DNA from: Acidobacteria bacterium Ga0074141
GTDB lineage: Bacteria > Acidobacteriota > Blastocatellia > Pyrinomonadales > Pyrinomonadaceae
Assembly: GCA_001464665.1 (NCBI GenBank)
Contig: LNDP01000025.1
Coordinates: 1 to 64,000 of the forward strand
Length of the DNA stretch: 64,000 nt
Direction: 5' to 3'
The position numbers and the translations under genes were made by a program. The notes below the pieces were generated by a model, which saw only the letters and a list, made by a program, of their open reading frames with translations, had not been told where the DNA came from and ran no database searches. Below, in pieces: positions 45,103 through 53,036 of this stretch; position 1 is the first letter of the stretch; the number at the start of each line of letters is the position of its first letter.

Positions 45103-45129
45103 CGGCGGGCAGAGATGCCCGCGTTCCCG
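45103..45129 (-). repeat. REP copy in inverted orientation after RAYT gene
   Basis: CGGCGGGCAGAGATGCC followed by CGCGTTCCCG is the reverse complement of the unit at 44,436-44,466. With the two direct copies on the other side it brackets the RAYT gene and lies just in front of the next permease gene. Confidence 0.8.
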
Positions 45130-45135
45130 AGAGAA

Positions 45136-45864
45136 ATGGAAATCATTTACCTAATTCCCGCAGCGATCTTCCTTGTCGCCGTTCTGTATTCCTCGGTCGG
45201 GCATGGCGGGGCTTCGGGGTATTTGGCGGTGATGGCGTTGCTTGCGGTTGCGCCGGAGGTGACGCGGCCGACGGCCTTGACGCTCAACCTTTTCGTCGCC
45301 TCGATCGCAACGGTTCAGTATTATCGGGCGGGGCATTTCTCTTGGCGTCTGTTCATTCCGTTCGCAATTGCCTCGATCCCGATGGCCTATCTCGGCGGCA
45401 CGATCCAGCTCCCGACCAACGTGTACAAGATCGTCCTTGGCGTTGTGCTCATCCTCGCGGCCGCACGCCTCGCCTGGCGTTTCGAAGGTGATGATGACGA
45501 AAAAGAGCCGCCGATCTGGCTGGCGTTTATCATCGGAGCCGTGCTTGGGTTGCTTTCCGGGCTTGTCGGCGTTGGCGGCGGCATTTTTCTTACACCGCTC
45601 TTGCTGATTCTGCATTGGGCGGGTGCGAAGAAGGCAGCCGGTGTCTCGGCGCTCTTTATATTTGTGAACTCCGCCGCGGGGCTAGCGGGTGCCTGGCCCA
45701 AGATGCCGCAGCCTCCCGGCGAGGTCTATTTTTGGATCGCGGCTGCCGTCGTCGGCGGCATCATCGGCTCAACGCTCGGTTCGCGTAGGTTCGATTCCCT
45801 TATGCTTCGCCGCGTGCTCGCGTTGGTGCTTGTCTTCGCGGGCGGTAAACTTATTTTCGTCTAG
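45136..45864 (+). CDS. TauE/SafE-family permease
   Basis: The 242-aa membrane protein has about seven helices and the family motif SSVGHGGASGYLAVMAL near the N-terminus, repeated as GLLSGLVGVGGGIFLTPLLL in the second half; this is the inverted duplication of TauE/SafE proteins. These permeases export sulfite, sulfoacetate or related anions, so transport of an organic or sulfur anion is likely. The ATG at 45,136 is chosen because codons upstream to 45,115 are REP-derived. Confidence 0.85.
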   Translation: MEIIYLIPAAIFLVAVLYSSVGHGGASGYLAVMALLAVAPEVTRPTALTLNLFVASIATVQYYRAGHFSWRLFIPFAIASIPMAYLGGTIQLPTNVYKIVLGVVLILAAARLAWRFEGDDDEKEPPIWLAFIIGAVLGLLSGLVGVGGGIFLTPLLLILHWAGAKKAAGVSALFIFVNSAAGLAGAWPKMPQPPGEVYFWIAAAVVGGIIGSTLGSRRFDSLMLRRVLALVLVFAGGKLIFV

Positions 45865-45905
45865 GCAAAGATTTCCGGCTTTCGGCAATCAAACCTAATC
45901 GGCCC

Positions 45906-46964
45906 ATGCTCGTTTTTCGTTTAACCGTCATTTTGCTTTTCGTCGTCGCGGCTTCTGCGGCGGCGCAGTCCGGGCGCAACAAGCCTGACCCGACGCCCAC
46001 GCCGCACTCCACCCCGCGTCCGTTCCCTTCGAGCACTCCGCCCCGCGAACGCATCATCACCGCGACGCCAACACCCACGCCGACACCCGCCGACGACGAC
46101 GAGGTGATCCGCGTCGATTCGACACTGATACCGATCCCGGTCTCGGTCGTTGATAACGAGGGCCGTGCGATCCGCAACCTTCGGCTCAGTGATTTTGAGG
46201 TCAAGATCAATGGCGAACGTGTCGAGCTTGCCGAGCTCGCCCGGGCCGAAACGCCCGTCCGCGTTGCGTTGCTTTTTGATAATTCGGGCAGCGTGTTGAA
46301 GGCTCGCGAATTTGAGGTGCAGGCATCGGTCCGCTTTTTTGAGCGTGTGATCCGTCCAGATCGCGACCTTGCCGCGCTCTTTTCCATCTCGACCATCGGC
46401 CGGCTTGAGCAGCCCTTTTCCGCCAACCCGCGAGTGCTGATCGACGCCATTCGCCGCCTGCCGCCGCCCGAGGGTGCGACCGCGCTTCTCGATACTATCG
46501 AGATGGCCGCACGCTATCTCGGCGACATTTCCGGCCGCCGCGTTATCGTCCTCGTCTCCGATGGCGACGACACGAAAACCGACACCACATTTGAACAGGC
46601 CTTAAGGCTTGCCCAATCGCTCGATTGCCAGATCTTCGTCGTCCACACCACCGAATTTGAGAACTACATCCGCACCGGTTCGCGTCGCGGAAACGCAAAC
46701 GTCCGGGCACTCGCCGCCGAACGCCGTATGCAATCCTTTGCCGCCCAGACCGGCGGTGCCGTCTATATGCCGATCGATGAACGCGAACTCGACGACGCTT
46801 TTCGCCGCATCTCGATCGAGCTTGCCGAGCAATACGTGCTCAGCTATTACCCCGAAGAGCTTCGTGCCACACCCGGCGAATATCGGTCGATCGAGGTCAC
46901 CGTCAAGGCCCGCCCCGAAGTGACCGTCCGCGCCCGTAAAGGGTATTATGTCCCGAAAAGGTGA
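45906..46964 (+). CDS. Secreted VWFA-domain protein
   Basis: The 352-aa protein has a signal peptide (1-21), a long proline/threonine linker (PTPTPTPADDDE, about 25-75), and a VWFA domain. Its MIDAS motif is DNSGS (near 124), with later RVIVLVSDGDDTKTD and the C-terminal block YVLSYYPEELRATPGEYRSIEV. The last phrase, with KARPEVTVRARKGYYV, matches the VWFA-related domain common in Acidobacteria. The protein should sit in the envelope and bind metal and partner proteins. It is followed ten bases later by xerC on the same strand. Confidence 0.85.
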   Translation: MLVFRLTVILLFVVAASAAAQSGRNKPDPTPTPHSTPRPFPSSTPPRERIITATPTPTPTPADDDEVIRVDSTLIPIPVSVVDNEGRAIRNLRLSDFEVKINGERVELAELARAETPVRVALLFDNSGSVLKAREFEVQASVRFFERVIRPDRDLAALFSISTIGRLEQPFSANPRVLIDAIRRLPPPEGATALLDTIEMAARYLGDISGRRVIVLVSDGDDTKTDTTFEQALRLAQSLDCQIFVVHTTEFENYIRTGSRRGNANVRALAAERRMQSFAAQTGGAVYMPIDERELDDAFRRISIELAEQYVLSYYPEELRATPGEYRSIEVTVKARPEVTVRARKGYYVPKR

Positions 46965-46973
46965 GACCCATTT

Positions 46974-47888
46974 GTGCTCAACGCCGCTTACGAACAATTT
47001 CTCCAGCATCTGAAATACGAACGAGGCATGAGCCCGCACACGCTGCGGAACTACGCCTCGGACCTCGGCCAATTTCGCGACCACCTCGTCTCGATCGAAG
47101 GCCGCGAAGATCTCCCGATCGAGCAGATCGACCGCCTGACCATCCGCGAATGGATGGCAAGGCTCGATGCGGCCGGGGCGAAAAAGACAACGCGGGCGCG
47201 TAAGCTCGCGAGCCTCCGCACCTTTTTTCAGTTCCTGATCCGCGAGGGCAAGCTTGAGGCAAACCCGGCAAAGCTCGTCGCGACGCCGCGGGTCGAGCGA
47301 AAGCTTCCCTCGCATCTTTCGATCGAAGACGCCGTCCGCCTGATCGAAACACCCGATACCGCCACCGACCTCGGCCGCCGCGACCGCGCGATACTCGAGT
47401 TTCTTTACGCGACCGGCATCCGCGTCAGCGAACTCGTCGGCATTAATTTATCTGATATCGATTTCCGCGAACGGCTCGTCCGCGTTTTAGGAAAGCGGCG
47501 GAAGGAACGCATCGTTCCCTTTCACGAACACGCTCTTCAGGCACTGCTGTACTATCTCGAAAAGACGCGGCCCGTATTCCTGCTCGAATGTCCCGAGCCC
47601 GAACGCGAGCTCGATGCCGTTTTTCTCCACCGCCGCGGCGGGCGGATAACGACCCGCTCGGTCGGCCGCATGCTCGATAAATACATAAAGCAATGCGCGA
47701 ATATTCACAACATCTCGCCGCACAGCCTCCGCCATTCATTTGCCACGCACCTTCTCGATTCGGGCGCCGACCTTCGCGACATTCAGGAACTGCTCGGACA
47801 CTCGCGGCTCTCCTCGACGCAGATCTACACACAGGTCTCGATGGAAAAAATGATCGAGGTTTACGACCGCTCGCACCCAAAGGCATGA
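46974..47888 (+). CDS. xerC: Tyrosine recombinase XerC
   Basis: The 304-aa recombinase has the SAM-like N-terminal domain (about 1-95) and the catalytic residues Arg (GIRVSELVG), Lys ([10 protein letters not shown]), [23 protein letters not shown] and the tyrosine in [26 protein letters not shown] and [20 protein letters not shown] are XerC-like. The start codon is GTG at 46,974, close to the end of the VWFA gene. With XerD (5542-6438) it completes the chromosome-dimer resolution pair. Confidence 0.92.
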   Translation: MLNAAYEQFLQHLKYERGMSPHTLRNYASDLGQFRDHLVSIEGREDLPIEQIDRLTIREWMARLDAAGAKKTTRARKLASLRTFFQFLIREGKLEANPAKLVATPRVERKLPSHLSIEDAVRLIETPDTATDLGRRDRAILEFLYATGIRVSELVGINLSDIDFRERLVRVLGKRRKERIVPFHEHALQALLYYLEKTRPVFLLECPEPERELDAVFLHRRGGRITTRSVGRMLDKYIKQCANIHNISPHSLRHSFATHLLDSGADLRDIQELLGHSRLSSTQIYTQVSMEKMIEVYDRSHPKA

Positions 47889-47893
47889 CCAAG

Positions 47894-48643
47894 CTATCCG
47901 CCCGTCATCCACCGAGCGGCGGCCAGCCACGCCTCGCTTTCCATCATGGCCAGTCGGATCGGATGCGACGCGATCAGCAGCAAAGCCCCGAGTGCAAAAG
48001 CCGGTTCGAGCCTGCGGTTTCGCCAAGTATCAATAACTAAAAGGATGATCAGCATCAGGTCCGGGAAGCCGAAAAACCAAACCGGCCCGAGCGATTGCAA
48101 TGAGGCTATCGGGATACGGGCGACCGCCGCCGGCATAAAATTGAAAGCCGTAAGAAGCATCATCCGCTTGTGGATTGCCGGCTGCTTCCGGTAATAGACC
48201 GCTGCCGCGAAGAACCCGGCAAACAAAACGATATCGCCAAACGGAACGATCAGGAAAGAGAGCGGCGGTATATCCGCCGGAGCCGCAGCCGTACCGAACT
48301 TCGCCGCCGAGATCGCCGTAAGGTACCCGACAACGACAAGCAATACCGCTAGCCCGATCGCCGCCATCCCGAGCTTCATGTGAACAGCGACCAATTTGCG
48401 GCGAACAAGATAGATCTGCAACGCGAAGACGCCGATCCAAGCGACCATCAGAGCCGCGTGGATGCTTGTGATCAAGCGATATTCGGAAACGGCGGTCTGT
48501 AGTTTGAAGTAATAGGTCGGGCCGAAACCCGCAAGCGTTGCCAGCACCAAAAGCCCGAGCACGGACAGGACGGCCTTTCTTTCGAAACTGCGCTTCTTCT
48601 GTGCGGCAGAGACGGGGAGTCCAACGGCTTCATTGATCGCCAT
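47894..48643 (-). CDS. Conserved multi-pass membrane protein
   Basis: The 249-aa protein has seven hydrophobic segments. It contains histidines and charged residues in membrane-facing positions (SIHAALMVAWIGVFALQ, VAVHMKLGMA, KQPAIHKRMMLLTAF), a pattern reminiscent of haem-binding or quinol-linked membrane proteins. No family assignment is firm. It converges with xerC, with only five bases between the genes. Confidence 0.65.
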   Translation of the reverse strand: MAINEAVGLPVSAAQKKRSFERKAVLSVLGLLVLATLAGFGPTYYFKLQTAVSEYRLITSIHAALMVAWIGVFALQIYLVRRKLVAVHMKLGMAAIGLAVLLVVVGYLTAISAAKFGTAAAPADIPPLSFLIVPFGDIVLFAGFFAAAVYYRKQPAIHKRMMLLTAFNFMPAAVARIPIASLQSLGPVWFFGFPDLMLIILLVIDTWRNRRLEPAFALGALLLIASHPIRLAMMESEAWLAAARWMTGG

Positions 48644-48713
48644 CTGACATTATCTCCTTATATATATTCGAGATCGATTCCTGCCCTTGGGTTCGTTGGT
48701 CGAGACTATATAC

Positions 48714-49160
48714 CTAGATCCCGTGCTTCTCAAATATAGCGAAACGCTTTTCGACCATATCGCGTTCAAAGCCGTCCTCGACCAGGCTCGCCGCCGAACT
48801 CCGCCGCAGCACGGTAAGAGGCAAAATGGCCACGAGCGCAAAGAGGTCCGCCTCTTCTTCCTTGCGGGTGGGTTTGCCGACTCCGTGATAACTCGCGGTT
48901 TCGTTCGTGTTCGGCGCGTGCATCAGGTAGTGGGCAAATTCGTGGAACATCACGAAGAGCTTTCGGGCCGGCGGGAGTTTGCTGTCGATCGCGATAAAAT
49001 GCCGTCCCATCACACAATAATAGAAGCCGCTGACGCGAAGCGGCATCTCATCGACGGTGATCCGATGGCGACGGCAGAGCCGGTGGAAATCGGCCTCCGT
49101 CAGCGGCCGCCGGTTCCAGCCTTTGACGAGAGATTCTATCTTTTCGCGGAAGAAACGCAT
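48714..49160 (-). CDS. ImmA/IrrE-family metallopeptidase
   Basis: The 148-aa protein carries the zinc motif in FVMFHEFAHYLMHAPN, with LTEADFHRLCRRHRITVDEM in front; this is the ImmA/IrrE fold. Such peptidases cleave a partner repressor, often after DNA damage or quorum signals, and sit next to XRE regulators in mobile elements. I chose the ATG at 49,160 because a sigma-70-type promoter (49,199-49,228) lies just upstream; a TTG start at 49,199 would be inside that promoter. The neighbouring XRE gene is the probable substrate. Confidence 0.8.
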   Translation of the reverse strand: MRFFREKIESLVKGWNRRPLTEADFHRLCRRHRITVDEMPLRVSGFYYCVMGRHFIAIDSKLPPARKLFVMFHEFAHYLMHAPNTNETASYHGVGKPTRKEEEADLFALVAILPLTVLRRSSAASLVEDGFERDMVEKRFAIFEKHGI

Positions 49161-49198
49161 GAGGTGTGAGAGTTCGAGCCCCGTGTTTTGCAGATGCA

Positions 49199-49228
49199 AC
49201 TATATCGCATCCCCGCAAACGCGGTCAA
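49199..49228 (-). promoter_or_regulatory. Promoter in front of the ImmA-like gene
   Basis: On the minus strand TTGACC (49,223-49,228) and TATAGT (49,199-49,204) are separated by 18 bases. Transcription should begin near 49,192, about 30 bases before the chosen start codon. Confidence 0.55.
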
Positions 49229-49231
49229 GAG

Positions 49232-49783
49232 TTATTCGCTCTTGTCGCCTTGTGCCCGTAGTGCACGGTCAAGCACCTTCTTGGCATCGCGAACCGCATC
49301 GACCCTTTCCTCGGGCGTAAAGCTTTCCCACCCTTGAAAAAACACGACACCGAAATCCTCCGGATACTCGCGGCCCTCGTGCTCATACCAGGCACGCATC
49401 ACCGCCTGCGGCTCGCCCGTCTGGCGGACGGCGGCGATAACATCAAAATCGGGCTTGAGGTCGATCTCGCCGAGCTGCTGAACCTCGGGAGCCATTCGCT
49501 GCGAGAGTCGTTCATCGACGATCTGCGTGATGCGTTCCTCCATCAACGCCCCAAGATCAAGCGGCCGCTCGCCCTCGGCGAACATCTTGCCCTCGCCCGT
49601 CAGCAGCCAATTAAGCGAAACGCCCGTTTCACGAGCAAGCTTGATCAGCACCTCAGGTGCGGGCAACCGGCCCTGAAAATAATTGCGAATGGTGGCGTGC
49701 GGCACCTCGATCCGGCGAGCGATATCCGCCATCGATGCATGCCCGAAAAGCTTGCGAAGCCGCTCTACAAATTCCGTATTCAT
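49232..49783 (-). CDS. XRE-family repressor paired with ImmA-like peptidase
   Basis: This 183-aa regulator has an N-terminal helix-turn-helix (MADIARRIEVPHATIRNYFQG, about 18-50), a GRLPAPEVLIKLARETGVSL continuation and a C-terminal helical region (about 80-183) with QGWESFTPEERVDAVRDAK. It resembles prophage and ICE-type repressors. A palindrome overlaps the region upstream of its start (49,792-49,803). The ImmA-like protease gene follows 71 bases after the stop on the same strand, with its own promoter. Confidence 0.8.
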   Translation of the reverse strand: MNTEFVERLRKLFGHASMADIARRIEVPHATIRNYFQGRLPAPEVLIKLARETGVSLNWLLTGEGKMFAEGERPLDLGALMEERITQIVDERLSQRMAPEVQQLGEIDLKPDFDVIAAVRQTGEPQAVMRAWYEHEGREYPEDFGVVFFQGWESFTPEERVDAVRDAKKVLDRALRAQGDKSE

Positions 49784-49791
49784 CTTTTGTG

Positions 49792-49803
49792 AAACGTACG
49801 TTT
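49792..49803. promoter_or_regulatory. Operator palindrome of the XRE repressor
   Basis: AAACGTACGTTT is a perfect 12-bp palindrome nine bases upstream of the XRE start codon, in the position of an autoregulatory operator. Confidence 0.55.
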
Positions 49804-49854
49804 ACCCCTTTGCTCCAAATATTAAACCCACCCGCCCCTCAAATCAACCACGCC

Positions 49855-50240
49855 ACCGCCTCGCCTCCCTCTCTCCTCGTCCCATCTTCTTCCTATCTCC
49901 CCCTTCTCCTCTTCTCTTGTCTTCTCTTCTCTTCTCTTCTCCTCTTCTCTTCTCCTCTTCTCCTCTTCTCGCCTTTTCCTCGTCTCTTCAAATAGGTTCC
50001 TCTCCCAACGACTCCGCGTCTCGCCTTCCCCGTGTCCCTGAAAACAAAACCTCTAGACTTCATCTCTCGTCCCTTGCCCCTCGTCCCTCGTCCCTCGTCC
50101 CTTGACCTTATCCCTCGCCCCTCGCCCCTCGTCCCTTTTCCCTTGTCCCTTGTCCCTCGCCCCTCGCCCCTCGCCCCTCGCCCCTCGCCCCTCGTCCCTT
50201 GTCCCTCGCCCCTCGTCCCTCGCCACTCGCCACTCACCAC
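49855..50240. repeat. Low-complexity pyrimidine-rich tandem repeats
   Basis: The left part is TCTTCTCTTCTCC-type DNA (about 49,890-49,985) and the right part is CCCTCGTCCCTCGCC-type DNA (about 50,070-50,240). The long reading frames across it are compositional artefacts. I see nothing else between the XRE operator and tRNA-Thr. Confidence 0.8.
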
Positions 50241-50377
50241 CCACTCATCCTTGACACTCCGCCGCCGCCGAAAGTATATTTGAAAATTCGGCGCTAACCG
50301 CCCGATCTGCTCTTTACAAGTCGCTCAGCGGCCTCGAATCGCCTCTCCGGCAACCCCGAGCCCGCTCGCACCTTCAA

Positions 50378-50453
50378 GCCACCCTAGCTCAGTTGGTAGA
50401 GCATTCGATTCGTAATCGAAAGGTCATCGGTTCAAATCCGATGGGTGGCTCCA
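50378..50453 (+). tRNA. tRNA-Thr (anticodon CGU)
   Basis: The cloverleaf has acceptor arms GCCACCC/GGGTGGC, anticodon loop TTCGTAA, T-loop TTCAAATC and an encoded CCA. It marks the left border of the accessory region with the replication module and CRISPR array. No repeated 3' tRNA end (an att site) was found downstream within the window. Confidence 0.95.
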
Positions 50454-50720
50454 TAAAATCAACAACTTACAGACATTCAGCGGCCCTAAAAGCTGCTGAC
50501 TCACACCTTGACTCACACCTTCAGTTGCATTTCCGGATCTTCGAGGCGATGTGACAGCATACGGCGCATTATAGAATCTTCGTCGAGCATGCTAAGTTTT
50601 ACACCCTGTCCTTAGTCAGGGTGTGAACATTCTCGAGTTTTTTGAAGTCTTCCTGGCTGTCCGTGAAACGCCGGTTAACGGGATCTCGATTTGTTTATTC
50701 CAGCGAGCCACAGAGTACCC

Positions 50721-50750
50721 TTGACTCGACCCGGTGAGTTGCGCTAACTT
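50721..50750 (+). promoter_or_regulatory. Candidate promoter of a small RNA
   Basis: TTGACT (50,721-50,726) and TAACTT (50,745-50,750) are spaced by 18 bases. Transcription would begin near 50,757, upstream of a strong terminator hairpin. Confidence 0.45.
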
Positions 50751-50813
50751 CACTCAATCGAGGCCAGAGTCTCGAAAGACAACCTAAGCGCGATACGGCG
50801 CGAATCGGATGAG

Positions 50814-50866
50814 AGCTCCGTTAAGAAACTTGGCAACAGGTTTTTTAACGGAGCTTTTCTTTTTTC
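50814..50866 (+). terminator. Strong intrinsic terminator (end of candidate small RNA)
   Basis: The stretch folds into a 19-bp stem with two G-U wobbles: AGCTCCGTTAAGAAACTTG on one side, and a complementary arm ending TTTTAACGGAGCT on the other. The loop is GCAA, a GNRA tetraloop, and TTTTCTTTTTT follows. This is a textbook terminator. Between it and the promoter at 50,721 lies about 60 bases of transcript, so the two would define an RNA of roughly 110 nt just before the excisionase-type gene. Confidence 0.75.
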
Positions 50867-50894
50867 CAATCTGTTCGAAGAGGTGAATTGAAAG

Positions 50895-51101
50895 ATGGAA
50901 AGCAATGAGGCGCTGCTAGATCGCAACCGCGCAGCCAGAATTCTCGGCATTTCCCCAGCTACGCTCGACCGGCTGGTCAAGGCAAAGAGAATCGATCACT
51001 TTCGAATTGGAAGGCGCGTTTTATTTGCGCGCGAAGGTCTGGAGGCATTCCTGAGTCGATGCCAGGTCGGGCCAAGTACGATCAGCGACCGGAGGGGTTA
51101 A
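50895..51101 (+). CDS. Excisionase-type helix-turn-helix protein
   Basis: The 68-aa product is a MerR-like DNA-binding domain of the excisionase family: LLDRNRAARILGISPATLDR then LVKAKRIDHFRIGRRVLFA and REGLEAFLSRC. Such small proteins steer recombination direction or act as early regulators in mobile elements. It is the first gene of an apparent operon with the replication genes that follow; the next gene starts four bases after its stop. Upstream is the terminator of the candidate small RNA. Confidence 0.8.
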   Translation: MESNEALLDRNRAARILGISPATLDRLVKAKRIDHFRIGRRVLFAREGLEAFLSRCQVGPSTISDRRG

Positions 51102-51105
51102 AGCA

Positions 51106-51417
51106 ATGCCAGCTCAATGGATGAAAACTTACATCAACAACGGCGATGCGCGGCTAAAAGGTTCGCTTCTGCTCAGGCTTCTGGCTTTAGCGCACCTTGA
51201 GGATGAGGAGGGATGGGGAAAGCGGACGGACGAGGCCCTGATCGCGAAAAGGACACGTCTCAATGTCGACCAGGTGCGCATCAATTTGCAAAAACTCGAG
51301 ATTCTCCGATATCTGGTCACTTTTCGATACCCAGACGACCGATTGAAGTACTACATGCTCTACCAGCCGGACATACCGAAAGACGTTTCGACGGATAGGG
51401 AGGAGCAGCAGATATGA
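51106..51417 (+). CDS. Small winged-helix-like protein of the replication module
   Basis: The 103-aa protein reads LKGSLLLRLLALAHLEDEEG then KRTDEALIAKRTRLNVDQVR and INLQKLEILRYLVTF, which fits a winged helix of the kind found in phage replication regions. It probably recognises DNA. Its end overlaps the start of the next gene by four bases (ATGA), so the two are translationally coupled. Confidence 0.7.
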   Translation: MPAQWMKTYINNGDARLKGSLLLRLLALAHLEDEEGWGKRTDEALIAKRTRLNVDQVRINLQKLEILRYLVTFRYPDDRLKYYMLYQPDIPKDVSTDREEQQI

Positions 51418-52334
51418 GCGTACAGGCCCAATCGTGGGTGATCAAATATTCGCAGCACAAAGGATCGGAGCTGCTCTTAATGTTAATGATCGCCAACCAC
51501 GCACACGCGGACGGAACGAATGCGTTTCCGAGCCTAAAGCTGCTGGCCGAGGAGTGTCGAATGAGTCGGCGTCAGATAGCTCGCCTGGTCAAAACTTTGG
51601 AAGCGTCGGGTGAACTGGTAGTGCACCGTCGCGGGACAAGAACAAACAGCTATTCGATCAGAATGGAGGATGATCCGCCACGGGCACCTGCGGCCACCCC
51701 TGACGCCACTAGTGACAAAATGTCACCACCCGCTAGTGACATAATTGTGTCACCACCTAGTGACATAACTGTGTCACCACCTAGTGACATAACTGTGTCA
51801 CCACCATTAGAACCATCACTAACCGTAAAGGAACCATCACCAAACAAACCGGCTGTTCGTTCAAACACGAAAGGCGATATCGCCTCAAACTTCGGACCGC
51901 CTCAGAACCTCGGGCGGAAGATCGGCGACTATCACTTCCCTGACTTCCGCAAGCTGCTCGACGGAGCAGCTCCCCACCTTGCCGGCGAACATCTGCCAGA
52001 TGTTCGCAAGATGTGGATGTCGGGCGCGACACCGCTCGACGTGATCAAGTGCTACAACGTGATGCGGATGGAATCGTGGCGAACCCATGCCGTGACATGG
52101 AAGACCGTGGCCAGCTATCTGCCGGATTGGAAATTCAAACAAGACAAGGGCATCGTGCCCGGACAGGAGAAAACGAACCATGGAAAACCCAAGAAAATCA
52201 GAACTATCGCAGACATCACAGCTTCCCGCGACGCATGGCTCAGGAAGCATGGCGTCGAACCAGATCATGGAAGTGAAGGGAGTGATCGACCTGATCAACA
52301 AGATGCGATTATTGCAGGGCTTCTCAATGCTTGA
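51414..52334 (+). CDS. Phage O-like replication initiator with internal iterons
   Basis: The 306-aa protein starts with an HTH_36-type winged helix (SRRQIARLVKTLEASGELVV and HRRGTRTNSYSI, about 40-85) typical of phage replication proteins. A proline/serine linker (about 95-145) and a C-terminal domain (about 165-290) with DVIKCYNVMRMESW and WKTVASYLPDWKFKQD follow. The linker is encoded by four exact 24-base-spaced repeats (51,710-51,805). In lambda, the replication origin iterons also lie inside the O gene, and the O protein binds them. By analogy this protein should bind its own gene to start replication. It overlaps a possible loader gene. Confidence 0.75.
   Translation: MSVQAQSWVIKYSQHKGSELLLMLMIANHAHADGTNAFPSLKLLAEECRMSRRQIARLVKTLEASGELVVHRRGTRTNSYSIRMEDDPPRAPAATPDATSDKMSPPASDIIVSPPSDITVSPPSDITVSPPLEPSLTVKEPSPNKPAVRSNTKGDIASNFGPPQNLGRKIGDYHFPDFRKLLDGAAPHLAGEHLPDVRKMWMSGATPLDVIKCYNVMRMESWRTHAVTWKTVASYLPDWKFKQDKGIVPGQEKTNHGKPKKIRTIADITASRDAWLRKHGVEPDHGSEGSDRPDQQDAIIAGLLNA
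51710..51805 (+). repeat. Four iteron-like 24-bp repeats inside the rep gene
   Basis: Units start at 51,710, 51,734, 51,758 and 51,782, exactly 24 bases apart. They share TAGTGACA, then TGTCACCACC, so each holds an inverted GTGACA/TGTCAC palindrome. In protein they read SDxxVSPP-type octads (SDKMSPPA, SDIIVSPP, SDITVSPP twice). Confidence 0.85.
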
Positions 52335-52656
52335 CTACGACGAGGCGACGGCGATGGCCGCGGTCTGGCTCGAAACTCTCAAGCGCAAGCATGTGACCGA
52401 GGACAAGTACGAGGAGATCCTGCAAGCCGCGTTCGACCAATACACCAGCGTTCTGCAGGAAGGCCGGCAACCGCCGAACCTCGACCTGGCTTTGCTGATC
52501 GCGATGTTCGACGGCCGTTACAGGATCGAGTACAACGACTACAAATGCGACGACTGCCGGCACACTCAAGGGCTCGTCCACGTCGAAGGCGAGCGGTCGG
52601 TCTTGTGCGAACATCCACGCCCCGAGGCGAGGGGAATGCGTGTTTTGCGGAGATAG
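52180..52656 (+). CDS. Possible helicase-loader-like protein of the replication module
   Basis: The 158-aa protein overlaps the end of the rep gene in another frame. From about residue 30 it reads MEVKGVIDLINKMRLLQGFS and then AAVWLETLKRKHVTEDKYEE and ILQAAFDQYTSVLQ, a helical segment. A C-terminal cysteine pair follows (YKCDDCRHTQG), with a further cysteine (VLCEHP) that could complete a zinc site. The position right after an O-like gene suggests a P-like loader role, but no ATPase motif is present, so this is only context. Starts at 52,180 or 52,267 are both possible. Confidence 0.5.
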   Translation: MENPRKSELSQTSQLPATHGSGSMASNQIMEVKGVIDLINKMRLLQGFSMLDYDEATAMAAVWLETLKRKHVTEDKYEEILQAAFDQYTSVLQEGRQPPNLDLALLIAMFDGRYRIEYNDYKCDDCRHTQGLVHVEGERSVLCEHPRPEARGMRVLRR

Positions 52657-52778
52657 CAGCCTACTCGACCCATCAGCCGAGAATCGGCCGGAAATCAGTC
52701 GCATTGAGGGTTGAGACTTTCAAAAAACTCGGGGGACGAAAGGCTGTGGAAACGTTTCTCGAAAAATTGTAACGGTGG

Positions 52779-53025
52779 TAACCCCATGTAAGCAGGGTAA
52801 CCCCATGTAAGCAGGGCGATTTTTCAAATGCCCGTCCATTTGCTGGCCGTCGAAGCCGTCACTTTTCGCAGCGAGCCGGGAAACGGCCCCCAAATCCGTG
52901 CCTGCAAAAGTGCGTAATCGCGGTAACCCTATGTAATGGCGCTAACCCTATGTAGTCCGGACGATTTTGCAAATGCCCGTCCATTTCCAGGCCGTCGAAG
53001 CCGTCACTTTTCGCATCGAGCCGGG
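52779..53025 (+). repeat. Direct repeat of about 145 bases with paired iteron-like motifs
   Basis: TAACCCYATGTA motifs occur at 52,779, 52,798, 52,924 and 52,943: two pairs spaced 19 bases, with the pairs 145 bases apart. Each pair is followed by a near-identical 64-base block (52,817-52,880 and 52,962-53,025). Apart from these repeats I see no gene between 52,657 and 53,036. Confidence 0.75.
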
Positions 53026-53036
53026 AGGTCAAACAA

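Noticed and set aside
49855-50283. Several 60-115 codon frames of the MRGTRGEGRGTRGEG type
   Set aside because: Translation of pyrimidine-rich tandem repeats; no ribosome sites and no real protein character.
50378-50453. tRNA-Thr as a proven attachment site
   Set aside because: No direct repeat of the tRNA 3' end was found downstream in the window, so integration here is only suggested.
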